Assembly: GCF_022539315.1 (NCBI RefSeq)
Contig: NC_066313.1
Span: 23,225,059-23,289,058, forward strand
Origin: Serinus canaria
Taxonomy: Eukaryota; Chordata; Aves; Passeriformes; Fringillidae
Direction of reading: 5' to 3'
Length of the DNA stretch: 64,000 bases
Both the position numbers and the translations under genes were made by a program. The notes under the pieces were generated by a model. That model was not told where the DNA came from and ran no database searches. It was given only the letters and a program-made list of their open reading frames with translations. Position 1 is the first letter of the stretch. Each line of letters opens with the position of its first letter. Shown here one piece after another: positions 10,506 through 21,520 of this stretch.

Positions 10506-12349
10506 GAGTTCTAAGAGGATCTGCATTATTCAACATAATGATGAAGCCATTTCCAAACTTTATACTCATTTCTTCACATGTGAGCACTGCCAACTTACAC
10601 CTATTGCAAATGGAGAATGAAGGGACAAGAGTTGTACAGGTGTCTCAGCTACCTCCCTGAATGTGACAGAAGCAGCACAGACCAGAGACTATAGGATTAC
10701 TGTATGGTTCGCAGAATCGTTAAAAACCTTCTGGTGTTTATATGAACTTAACAAACTTTTAAGCTTTCTCTCAGACCAGCAATAACAGACCTACCTAACT
10801 ACACTGACAAACATTAACATCAGCCCTTCCATTTTTGCAATAAAAGCAAGTTCTTCTCTTTCTTCTTTCTTCTTAATTAAATTTTTTGTCTTCTCTTATT
10901 ACCCTGGGCTGTTGCTTTGTGTCTAATGTAGTTCTTTTGTGGACCATGGAAACAATAAAACAATGTGTACTCCATGCCCATGCAAGGCCTCTGAACTTTC
11001 AGAGCTCTGCTAATAAAAGGTAAAAACAAAAAAATGTACCAAGATAAGCCTGCTTGTACTTTAGACTTCTAGAGAGTCTAGATCATTATAAATGGGGTGG
11101 AGAAGGAAAAACAGCTCAGAGCATAGCAGTAGCTTACCTGTCTACTGGAGACCTCAAAGCACTTTCTAATACTAGTGAATGAGTCTTTCTAGCTCCTTCT
11201 GAGATGAATCAGCACTGTTATTGCTCCAGAAGGGATGAGGAAACCGAGGCATTTGAGGGGGATGCAATCCATGCACAGCTTGACAATGGTACAGTGCAGA
11301 GCCTGATCCAATGGCCTGTCCCGAGCCACAGGCCATGCCTCTACCCTAAAACAGACTTTTTGAAACCAGAAGAAAATTTACTCCCAGCTGAAGCAGGCCC
11401 ACACTACACACAGGCTTAGAAGAAATCTACTGAGACAATTCACCTCTGTGCACGATCACAGCCTCCAGGAAACAGGTACGTGCATTGAAGGGAGGAAAAA
11501 CAAAATCCTGCACAAAAGTCTTGAGTGGGCCAGCTTGTCTGCGGGAGCACGGCTAAATTTTCTCGCAGTCCAGTGCTCATTGAATGGAAACCACATACAA
11601 CTTACTTCACCTCTGGAATTATAAAAGTATTCCCTTCCTCAGCCTGTTTCTTCAGGAATAACAAGAGTTATTAGGGCCAGAGAATGTGAGGGATCTTTTG
11701 AGGACAAACGTTAATGAAAGGGTGACAAAGTTTGTTTTACAGCTCTTGGCGTACACTCTGTGCTAAGAATAAAAAATTACCCTTCCAAATAGTTGATTTG
11801 ACCCTTTTCAGAGGCATGATTCTAAAGAAAAAAAAAAAAAAAGGGACTAAAAAAGGGCCACAAAATATATGCATCAAATGGTCTACAGCAGTAGTCCTGG
11901 CTCCAGCACATAAAACATTTGTTCTGCCACTGGACAACGTGTAAATCTCATACTTCTTTCAAAAAAAAAAAAAAAAAAGAAAAGATGAAAATCTCCTAAA
12001 TGATTCAATATTTCATACACACTCTGTGTACTGCAGCCTTGAAAAAGATGCGGCAGCATGACGGGCTTTGGATACTTTATCTTGCTGCAGCAACTGAAGA
12101 AGAGCAGTTTTAACACTGACATAATAGTCAGGCATGTGTTTGTTTGGTGGTTATCCACAGCCAGCATTAGGGTGCTGGGGAATGTGTTCTTGGCAGTTTT
12201 GCATATGCACAGGTTTCATTCCTAATGGGCTGTACTCCATGAACGCATATGTTCCAGGCTATGCCTGGGTGTAATCCACTCTTGCTGGCCCAACAGGGGG
12301 GCCAGAGCTGTGTGCATGCTTATGGCATGTGCCTGTGAGCATGCACACT
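10506..12349. other. Non-coding, with two long A tracts
   Basis: No gene is seen. A pyrimidine-rich stretch lies at about 10850-10905. A16 occurs at 11828-11843 and A18 at 11961-11978. Neither A tract is preceded by a recognisable retroposed body. The remainder is unique sequence. Confidence 0.55.
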
Positions 12350-12389
12350 GCATGTGTGCACGTGTGTGTGTATGTGTGTGCATGTGTGC
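12350..12389. repeat. 40-bp alternating purine-pyrimidine tract
   Basis: All 40 bases alternate purine and pyrimidine, made of GT, GC and AT steps (for example GCATGTGTGCACGTGTGTGT). Such tracts can adopt left-handed Z-DNA. Related CATGCAC/GTGCATG words extend upstream to about 12311 but with breaks in alternation. Confidence 0.9.
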
Positions 12390-13439
12390 TGGGCTCTGAG
12401 GTTCTGGTTCTGGCTGTGTACAGAAGTGCACTGCAAGCGCCTTGATTCTGGAGGGTTTGCTAAGGCTTGCTGTCATTCTTTTCCCAGCTGCCCCCGGTGA
12501 TAACCACCAAGACACACCTTCCACTCCTGCCCCACACTAAAGGATTCACCCTCTCTTCTGCCAGAGAGCTGCCATTTTGTGCAATAGTGTCTCCTGTACC
12601 AGACAAAGATTGCCCCTGCGCTGCACACACCAAGTCCAACTACTCAAACAACCACCCCAACTGAACATCAGTTTAGTTCCTCCTCAGACCCAATTACAGA
12701 AACAAACACTTTCCTGGGCATGTCCATATACAGCAGCCCCTGCTCTTCATGCCCTCAGGCACTTGGGTACAGCCTGGAGGAGACAGCACTCACCAAGGGA
12801 CCACAAGGTGAATAATCAACCAAAGAGTCTGCCCTGAGTCATGATGAATAAAGATGCAAGAAACTGCCATAAGCTGTTGCTAGATGGCTCTGCTTAATGG
12901 AAGAACTCGACATCTCCCAGATTCCCACATGGACCATCTCCCTGCCACACCTTAAGGACCATCTCCCTACCACACAGAATCCCTTTGTCATGACTAGAAA
13001 GATGAAGCTCCTGCCAAAGGAAGCAGCCAGGAAACCTTGCTCAGATGATTAGCTCTGGCAGAACAGTAGTACAAGCAACCCAGGTTTTGATATGGTGGTA
13101 TGAGATATAGCCTTGAGGTAGGCAAAATATTCAAACTGCAACATAAAACACAAAAAAGTAGTTTCTGATGTGCAACTCTTGCTTTTTCTTTCTTTCTTTT
13201 GTACCCTCTCCACTATTCCAAATCAGGTTATGACTCTTACGTATCACAGTAGTTGTTAAACTGAACTGGGATCAGAGGAAATACCTCCCACTCCTGGTCA
13301 TCCAGTAATTCCAACCAAATGCATCTTCTATATCACAGCACAGAGCAAAGGTCAGCATTCAGTACAGGAAAATAGGTGTGCTCTCCTATGCAGAAAAACA
13401 GCCTCTTGCAACACACTCTGCTTAGCTTACATAGCAAGG
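12390..13439. other. Non-coding, with a 20-bp direct repeat
   Basis: No gene is seen. A 20-mer (GGACCATCTCCCTGCCACAC) occurs at 12931-12950 and again with one change at 12956-12975, a 25-bp period. A short TTTC run lies near 13186-13200. The last part (about 13380-13439) may already belong to the U3 of the following LTR, whose exact start I cannot place. Confidence 0.5.
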
Positions 13440-14323
13440 CTGAGAGGGAAGGGAGGCTTCTGTGAGAAGACAGCAGGACCTGCTCCCATCTTGGACTGAG
13501 CCTGCTTTAGCTGGCTCCAAAATGCCATTCCAAACCTGTCACAGTCCAAAGCTGAATCAACCAGTGATGTAGGTAGTGCCTCTTCGATAACATAATTAAG
13601 AAAGAGTGAAGAATAACTGTTCAGCATCTGCAGGGGAGGAGATAATGTAAGAAAAAAGCCCTGAACACACCAAGGTCAGTGAAGAGCGAGGGGAGAAGGT
13701 GCTCCAAATGCAGGAGTGGATTCCTCTGCAGCCTTGGGAGGACTCACAATGCAGGAGGTAGATGTGCCTTGGAGGAAGCTGCTGCCCTTGAAAAGTCCCT
13801 GCTAGAGCAGGCTCATAGAAAGAGCTGTGGCCACAGAGTGGAGCCTATACAGGAGCAAGCTTTCCATCAGAAGCTACAACCCATGGGGCAATCTGTTCCT
13901 AAAAATTGTGCCCCATGTGAAAAATCCAGATTGAAGCAGTTCCTGAAGAACTGTCTCCTGTGGGAGGGACTGCACACTGCAGCACGGGAAGAGCATAGGG
14001 AGGAATGAGCACCAAAGTATTATGGACAGACTGCAACACATATTCCCTGTTCCCCTGTGTTGCACATGAGGGTGGAAGAAGAGCTGGCAGTGAAGCTGAG
14101 CCTGGGAAGAAGGGAGGGGTGGGGAAGATGTTTTTAGTTTCATTCTAATTTATCACTATCCTACTCTGTTATTAATTGGCAACAAATTAAATTAATTTTC
14201 TCAAGTTTAGTCTGTTGTGCCAGTGACAGTAGTTGTCAAGTTATCTTCCCTTGTCCTGCTGAGGAGGAGTGATAGAGCACCTTGGTGGGCACACAGCAGC
14301 CAGCCAAGGTCAGCCCATCCCCA
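13440..14323 (+). mobile_element. Solo LTR, avian ERV (ERVL-like family)
   Basis: The stretch matches from memory a very common long bird LTR. Its U3 starts with TGGCTCCAAAATGCC-like sequence and continues to ACACCAAGGTCAGTG near 13668. A series of GAGCAGG / CCCATG-type degenerate repeats follows (13700-13980), then GGGAGGGGTGGGGAAG and TTATCACTATCCTACTCTG. The end is a conserved AATTAAATTAATTTTCTCAAG block and GCCAGCCAAGGTCAGCCC. ATTAAA at 14186-14191 is the likely polyadenylation signal, so sense is plus. No internal viral genes flank it. The 5' boundary is approximate and the 3' terminus has decayed. A segment present in intact copies seems deleted near 14240-14250. Many substitutions point to an old insertion. 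Confidence 0.75.
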
Positions 14324-14924
14324 CCCCCAAATAAATAATGCCAAGGGAAAAAACAGAGAAGCATGCTTAAGCAACTGGCAATACTGCTGCAGGTGAGGCA
14401 CACAGAAGCATTCCAGCTGTGTGTAGCTGCTCTGGCCAGTCCTGAGGGTATGGTTATAGAAAGGACAAGGAACTAGTTTTCAGGAAGATGAACATACTTG
14501 TTCCTAGGGACTTCAGACAGAGGTGGAGGTAGACTGCACTTCTGAAAAATCAAGCACTCACTTCTCGGGCAAATGAATAAATAATAGTTCATGCTGTAAT
14601 CAGCAATAGTACACTTAATAATGTGTGCTTCAACCAAAGGCTGGGATGCAAGAAGACACCTCCTTTTGCCTCGGACACAGAGTGAGGCTGTGGCTGGGAG
14701 TCCCTTTCCAGGAGCATTCCCAGGCCTAAAGTGTCACCAGCAAAAAGAGTGATCCGATTTCTTGGCAGCACAAACTGCAACAGGCTCATGAGCCACTTCC
14801 TTCCCTAGGACGTGATGCCATGGGCAGCCCTGCTCATGCTGCCTGCCAGTGTCTGCTGTCATCCCCACTCCTCCATAAAGGCCCCCTCCTCCCTCTGCTA
14901 CTCATTCCTTTGCTCAACGAGGCT
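14324..14924. other. Non-coding, unique sequence
   Basis: No gene or repeat is recognised. Short frames on both strands have no supporting evidence. Confidence 0.5.
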
Positions 14925-15310
14925 GGCATTTAAGAAACACTTATTCCAATCCATTTCTACCCTTGTACAGCAATTGGGTGTCATTTAGTTTGATTTAGCC
15001 AATTTAGTCCTATGAATTAATTGGTTAATAAGCCATCTGTATGCATCAGGTGACAGAGTCGCGCTCTCGCACACAGACACAGACAAGCTACTGACTTGTC
15101 CTTGTTTAATAACAGGCTGTAGGGAGTAGGACCGCGAGAGGCGTGAGGGGCAATGTCATTCCCACAGGGAAGTGCCAACAGAGGGACGTGCCATCCCTGC
15201 ACCGACCTTGACCTCTGAGCAGAGGAACTGCCTGTTTAGGGTAATTCAGAAATAACCTACACTGCAGCTGCAGAGGAGTGCCGGCTACAGAACAGCCGCA
15301 GGAACCATGG
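14925..15310. promoter_or_regulatory. Candidate conserved non-coding element
   Basis: The block pairs a dense homeodomain cluster (AATTAATTGGTTAAT at 15015-15029, with nearby CCAAT-like words) with a local cluster of about six CpGs in 15060-15143 (TCGCGCTCTCGC, ACCGCGAGAGGCG). CpGs are otherwise rare here, and their retention suggests constraint or an unmethylated germline state. It contains no long ORF. Enhancer function is inferred only. Confidence 0.35.
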
Positions 15311-15437
15311 GCATGCTTCGCATTGTAGGTTGGGGTTTTTTAAAAAAGCCTGTAAAAGAGGTTTAGTTTGTTCTTACCAGACAGTAGGAAATTTTCAGCT
15401 GCATTCCCAAACAGCTGAACTTTGTATGTGTGTAGGA

Positions 15438-15473
15438 GGGGGAGTGGGGTGGGAAGTAGGGGAATAGGAGGGG
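15438..15473 (+). repeat. G-quadruplex-forming G-tract cluster
   Basis: Five G runs (15438-15442, 15446-15449, 15451-15453, 15459-15462, 15470-15473) are separated by loops of one to seven bases. This fits the standard intramolecular G-quadruplex pattern on the plus strand with short loops. Confidence 0.85.
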
Positions 15474-17999
15474 ATTGAGGTCTAAAGCATTTGATTTAGG
15501 TACAATCTCTAATTATGAGAAAAATGTCTCATCTATTTTGATTTCTTTTTAAATGCCAGGAAAAAAAGCACCCCTTGCAGGCCCCAACCATTTCAATGTT
15601 ATATACAACCCCCCAAGCTATTCAACAAACAACAATACAGCAAACCAAAATCAAATCCAGCAACATATCCCAACCCACACAACAGAAAAACATCAACTGT
15701 TCAGACAGAAAAACAACACTCCCTCCTCTGGCTGCCCATCCATCTCAGGCAGCCCTGAGTGCCCCAGAAAGCAGACAAGTTTCTCTGTAAACCCTGAAGA
15801 TTGACAGAGGATTTTTAGACTGAGAGGGAACTGAATTACAGGGCTATGGGACCCTTGGGGAAAAGCCCTGCCAGTAGCTCCCACGCTTTCATGCCCTGAG
15901 AAGTAGCGTCCATCTCAGCCACTGCAACTGAAACAACATCATATGGGGAAGGGATTCCTAGCTGGTGTGGGGAGCTCCTGAATGATTTGGTACAGTAAAT
16001 GCCAGCACTTGAGCCAAAACCTACAAACCCCAAGCCAAATGGCAGCACTTTGGTGTGACATGCTGGGCAACACACTCACATTAAAGAATTCCATCACAAG
16101 CTTGTGTACTAAGTAATTTCCAGTTGAAGGTGCAGACTGCAGTAGGATGCATGTTCCAGCTATCCTAGAACAAACAATGGGCAGCAGAAAGAGGCCGTGG
16201 CCATCTCCACTGCAGGGAGAGAAGATGGGGCTTAGGCTGTGCTGTGTGGTGCAGAGCAGCAATGCATCCACAAGGGCTCCTCCAGGGCTCGCCTGGCTCC
16301 TGGCATTTTTCATTATCTGGGAGAGAAATGAGCATGCTGCAGACTTTGAGAGAGAGAGACAGAATGAGCAGCAGGGATGTAGCTCAGAGGAGAAAGTGCT
16401 TTCCTCCCGCCTCCCTAAGGAAAATGAAATTACAGTGGAGTTGGCTTCAAACATATCCCATTAACACAACAGGCACCACAGGAAGAGTAACATCCTGTGT
16501 GTGCTTAAGTGAGGTGCTGGCAGGAGAAGTGAAGCAGGCTGGAACAGCCCCTTCCAGAGAGGAAAGGTGAGAGCATGCCCTGCCAGCCCACACACAGCAG
16601 GCAGGGCAGAGCTTTTTCACTGCCTTTGTGGGGAGCCTTGGAGTGCCTCACTGGGGGTTAATCCCCGAAAAAAACACAATCATTTGCTCTCACTAGCATG
16701 TGAGTGTGTGTTTCCAGACACTATAAAACTATCAAAACCTGGTGGGAATCTGCCCTGCTCGAACAACTGGATGCCCTGGATAAGGCACCTCTGTTCCATC
16801 TGCCACAGGAATGCCTGCAGAATCAATGAATAAACATACCAACCCGTCCATAACAAATAATTTTACTTGATCAGTGACCACAAAAACCAAAATGTCCCGG
16901 CCTGAACCGAGTAAGTGGTGATGCAGCTTTACAGCTTGTTTAATAGCTACATGGAGCATATGAATCCAACTGCTACACTTTCTTGGTTAGGCAGCTCACA
17001 TGCAAAATGCAGTTACATCACACTTCACAAGAAGTCTGATTTTTGCCAATTGCTAAGGACTCCAAGCCCAAAATGTGTAAAACTTCTAAGGAGATTCAAG
17101 GGTCAGAAAGATTTCTTTTTTCCCTTTTCTAGAAATGTCTCACCAAACTGAATTCCTTAACATTCACTCATTTCAAAAAGAGAGACACCTACGCTGCTTG
17201 GGAGGACTTGGAAATCTCACCAGCTGCCTCATGGCAGCTCCCAGCACTGAAACACCTTTGAATTTGTGTGGCATGCTGTTACCCAAATAACATTAGTCAC
17301 ACAGCCAGTGCTTCTCTCCCTGCAAGCCTCACACATCCAGATGGAGCTGTGCTAATGCTGGTACCAGCAGAGCAAAGGGCAACGGGGCAGCAAGGGAGAC
17401 CATCACTGCTGGAGGTGTGGGTGGCACAGGACAGGGGTGTTAATCCCTAGGATACTTCCTAGGGAGAAAAAGCATTTGGGGATTAGACAGGATTTACAGG
17501 GATATTTTGGGGAAAGACCAAAGGACCAAAAAAAAAAGAACCAAGGTGGTTTGTGCAGGAAAAAGCATGGTAAAATAGAGGGATCAAGGGGCAGAAGGGA
17601 CCAGTCGTGTGTCAACAGGTTGCTGGTCAGTGCACTCATCTGGCCATGCCCTGTGACTGATGGGCACAGTCTATCCTGCCTTCTCACTGAAATCCACTTC
17701 TATCACTTCCAGGGTGAAAGGACTGCTCTGTGTGCAAGCACAGCAAAGCTGGAATACTACTGACTGAGGAGCCTAGTGAGTGTATCTCTCTTTGGGAAAT
17801 AGAAAACTGGAATAGCTGTCTGCTGGATGAACCAGAGAGGCCAATTGTCCATCAGGACAACTGCTGGAAACACTAGCCAAACTGAGCTCTCTAGGTCCTG
17901 CCTCTTGTCTCCATCTTCTACATCCTTTCCAGCCTAGAACCATCTCTCCTCGCTTCCTCCTCTCTTGCCCTCTTTTTTTAATCCTCCTGACAAAACCTT
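15474..17999. other. Non-coding, unique sequence
   Basis: No gene is seen. 15590-15720 is A/C-rich and almost free of G on the plus strand. A small perfect hairpin (CCCTAGG / CCTAGGG, 6-base loop) lies at 17445-17464. A 171-codon minus-strand frame at 15939-16454 has no recognisable domain and overlaps plus-strand frames of 105 and 108 codons, which argues for chance. Confidence 0.5.
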
Positions 18000-18290
18000 A
18001 AATGGTTTAAAAGCATCCCCAACGAGGACGAGTGAACGCAAATGTCTTAGCAAATGTGTATTTGAGCTCCACATGCTCCCAGGGATGGAGTAGTAATAAA
18101 AACCAATTAGATAACGCTCAGCAGTTACAGTGAGAGGGAGTGGTACAATCTTACCACGACTAATAGGGTTTTGAATAATAGATAGGTCTCCCTGTGCAGT
18201 GCTGGAGAGGGGCAGCCAAAGTGGTTTCAGTTACATTGCATCTTTCTGCCCAGTGAATTTGTGTGGAGGATTAATATTCTGTGAAAGTGG
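18000..18290. promoter_or_regulatory. Candidate conserved non-coding element
   Basis: This complex, repeat-free block keeps four CpGs in about 110 bases (AACGAGGACGAGTGAACGC and AACGCTC). It holds a CCAATTAGATAA homeodomain/GATA-like site near 18100-18112 and TAATAAAAACC near 18093. Composition resembles the other candidate elements in the 15-31 kb part. Inference only. Confidence 0.3.
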
Positions 18291-20989
18291 GGATTAACTC
18301 ATCCTCCATGCTTACTGCTCATACCAGGTGATCCCTGCAGGGTCAGGTCTGGGCTCCCTGTGATGGAGCAGAGCGGAGGAATCCCACGGAGAAGCATGCG
18401 GGGCTCACTCCCACATATCCTCACGATAGGACACTGAGTCCAACAGGTACCAACTTTTGAGCAGCTCAGTAATGAAGAATCTGGAAAAACACACGCCTTA
18501 GCTCTCCTGCTCTCTCTCACATCCCAGAAGAAGTCCAAAGTCAAAGTTGCAACCGACAGCTGAAGCAAGGCGGAAGAAAGCCCCGCACACCAGAAGAAGC
18601 CACGTGTGCCTGAAGTGGGTCAGTATCATGGGCAGGGTGCCACAAAGCCCCCTGCCTGCATCCCTTCCTGCTGCCTTCTGTTTACAAACCTTCACTTCAT
18701 GCCTCCTTGCTCAAAACACAAACAAAACCATGGAGGGCATTTTCTTGTTGCCATAGAAACAGTTATTAATCTCAAACATACTTAATTCATCATTCTTCCC
18801 CCTCCAGTACCTTGCAACAGCTTGGTGTTTGATGGGAAGGCTACACTGTGAGAGAAGGAAAAGAGCAGGCAAAAGAGCCCTGACAGCTTCATATCCTGCC
18901 CTTAAGACCCAGTACCTCTGCAGTTGCCCATAATCTCCTTTCTATAAGCATAAAGATTCTTCCTTTCTTTTCTTCTCTTTTCTCCTTCTGTCTTGTTTTC
19001 TGTTCTTTGGAGTGTCACATCATTTACATTTATGAAAGAATTTTCCTGGGGGTGCAGAGATAGTTCAAATTGTCTGTGATCAGATCAACCTTGTGCATAA
19101 TACATTTGTATGAAAATAAACTCCCTGGGGCCCACACTCACGGCTGAAAGTCTCTGTAATGAAGTATTTTACTCTAATTTAGTTAAAGATGATGGAGATA
19201 GGAATGAGTGAATGCCTGCATGCATATAGAGGAGGGGAAGACAGGCAGGATACTATACCCGCATAAAAGCCAATAATTATAAGATTGCATGCTAGCTGGG
19301 AACACTACTGAAATACCTCATTATTACAGGAAGTTAACTTCTCAACTGTTCCTTCAGAAAATCAGTCCTTCCCTATAGGACTTATTACGGACGAGGTCTG
19401 GATAACATGCTAGCTTCCAGAAGGCATAGGCAGAAAACTAATCTTCTATCCCATACCACTTGTTAAGATGTCATTCCCATTCCACAACCAGACCAAGCCA
19501 AGACCTCCCTAGGATAATGACCTTCCCTGCTCCCCACTCTGTACCACATATGAAAGCAAGACCTCACCCCTCTGCAACATTAGCCTTCTGTTTTCCAGCC
19601 TCTGCTCAATTTCATTCAGAAGGCTGTCTTCCCCATAGGACTACTTCCCATGTCTCCAGTCTCAGCTGGGAAATCTGGCTTCCAGGCTCCTAGCTACTCC
19701 TGTGTGATCTCTCTGGCTTGATGAGGAGACACTTAAACCTGGAAATTACTCCTGCAAAAACTTGCTGAAATGGTGACAATTCCACACAAGGTTTCAGTTA
19801 ACTGGTATTTCCTGAGAATAACAATTGTGCCTGCGCACAAAAATATCAAATATCAAAAGATCTGACTCTTAACAAAGCTTGAATGATGTCAATGAGCCTT
19901 GGGTCAAGTCAAGCACAACTGCAGACAGCTGAGTTCTAGTACACTATGCAAAGCTATGATGCTTTGCCTAAACTTCTACTCTCTGCTTTGTTTCCCCACC
20001 TGCTCCAAGCAGGGCAAACCTTTCATAGATCAGTCTGCCAGGGTTCCAGCCACAGACTGAGAATACCAAAGGACATCCTCAGATGCACTAGGTATGGTGA
20101 GGAGAGGAGAAAAGGGACACCAATTTGCCACTGCTTTCAGTTCCAGAGGATCATGTCCTCCAAGCTTCTTAACTCCATCATCACAGACCCAGTACTTCTC
20201 CATCTTTGAGGGATATGAGGAAAAAGCAAATAAAAGCTATCAAAGGACAGGAGAGGGAAAGATGTAGAGACATAGAATACTAGGAGTTCCTGATTAGGTG
20301 TGCAGGAAATGGCATGATTCAAGGCGCACAAGGAAAACCTGTCTGCAGAAAGGCAGACGGCATTCCCAGCCAGGATTTGTTGTAACTGTACATTTTCCCA
20401 AAAGCTTTGTTGAAGGATCTGCTTCAGATATCACTGGTGCTGTGCAGGAGTCTCATATGTTTAGATCAGGATGACTACCCCACTTTCTTTTCCAAAGGCT
20501 ATGTCACATGGGAACAAATGAAAAAAACTAACTTTCTAGGATGTGGATGCACATCCATATGTACTATTGAAGTACTAATTTTACTTTTTTTTTTCTTCAC
20601 ATTTCTATACCTTGGGGGGAAAAAAGAATCAGCTCTTCTTCCTAGAAAGGCATGGAAAAATTCACATGTCCCAGTGAAAACTTGATCTTCCACCCAGAGA
20701 CATGATCAGCTCTTCTGAAACTACACAAAATACACCTTGAAAATGAAGGCAAAGGACTAAATCCATTCCTGGCAAGAAGAAAGTGCAACTCCCTTTGAAG
20801 CAAGAGAAATCAGTACAGCTGAATTTGTCTGAGGGAGATAAATACTAATAACCAGTCCTTCCCAGAGGACAATCTGATAACACTGAAGTTGACACCCACA
20901 AATGTCAGGCAAGATATATTTCCTCCTGTGTGCCAGAATCTAAGCTTATCACCCTATTTGCTTCTTCTCTCCCAAGTCATTTCCCAGGG
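18291..20989. other. Non-coding, unique sequence
   Basis: No gene or identifiable repeat is seen. There is a pyrimidine-rich stretch near 18957-19005 and a short T run near 20585-20594. Open frames are all under 95 codons. Confidence 0.5.
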
Positions 20990-21090
20990 TCAAAGGCTAT
21001 TGTGGGGCTCTAATTAGAATGCCATCATAATGAGCTGACACTTAAATCAGCCTGCCAGTGGCTAAAGAAAATTAACCTTAGAGTCAAATG
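20990..21090. promoter_or_regulatory. Candidate regulatory block with TAATTAG core
   Basis: A CTAATTAGAATG homeodomain core near 21010 is followed by CATCATAATGAG and TTAAATCAG in unique, complex sequence. It is one of several similar blocks in the repeat-poor part of the window. Function is inferred. Confidence 0.25.
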
Positions 21091-21359
21091 AGCTCCAGTC
21101 TGGGAGTTCATGTCACGAGGGGGCAACAGACACTTGCAGAGCTGATGTGCACGGTGGAGAGATAGAGAGCTAAACCCGGCATTCCACTGAACCACGAGAC
21201 TTACACTGGGAAAATCACCTATCCTAGCTGCCTCTGGTGCACAAATAAAACAGTCTCCACTGAGCTTTGTACCCTGTGCTTGCTGCCAAGAAGAAACAAA
21301 TGGGGAGAAGGTACCTGGGACGGAACTTCTTTTGGGCTCCTTGAGAAAGGAAACAACCT

Positions 21360-21520
21360 GAGCTCATACACACCTACAAATATGTCACATGTGATAAACC
21401 ATATCAGTTGCCATGAATGACTTTGTCATTATGACTGTGATAATTACATTGTTATTATGCAAGGGCTTAGACTCCAAATAAAGGATGGTGCTTCATCCAG
21501 CTCGGGCCCTGTAAAGCTTA
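21360..21520. promoter_or_regulatory. Candidate enhancer with SOX+POU-like composite
   Basis: The word CATTGTTATTATGCAA at 21447-21462 combines a SOX-type CATTGTT with a POU-type ATGCAA half-octamer separated by three bases. This is the arrangement known from SOX/OCT partner sites such as the FGF4 enhancer. Nearby are repeated TGTCATTATGAC / GTGATAATTAC words with homeodomain cores. The block is repeat-free. The octamer half is incomplete (ATGCAAGG rather than ATGCAAAT), so binding is uncertain. Confidence 0.35.

Noticed and set aside
15939..16454. 171-codon minus-strand frame
   Set aside because: Overlapping plus-strand frames of similar length and no domain or splice evidence.
16373..16455. 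tRNA-like start GGGATGTAGCTCAGAGG with a GGCTTCAAAC word about 60 bases later
   Set aside because: It resembles A and B boxes, but the acceptor ends do not pair, the B box is off consensus and no cloverleaf fits. At most it is a decayed tRNA-derived fragment.
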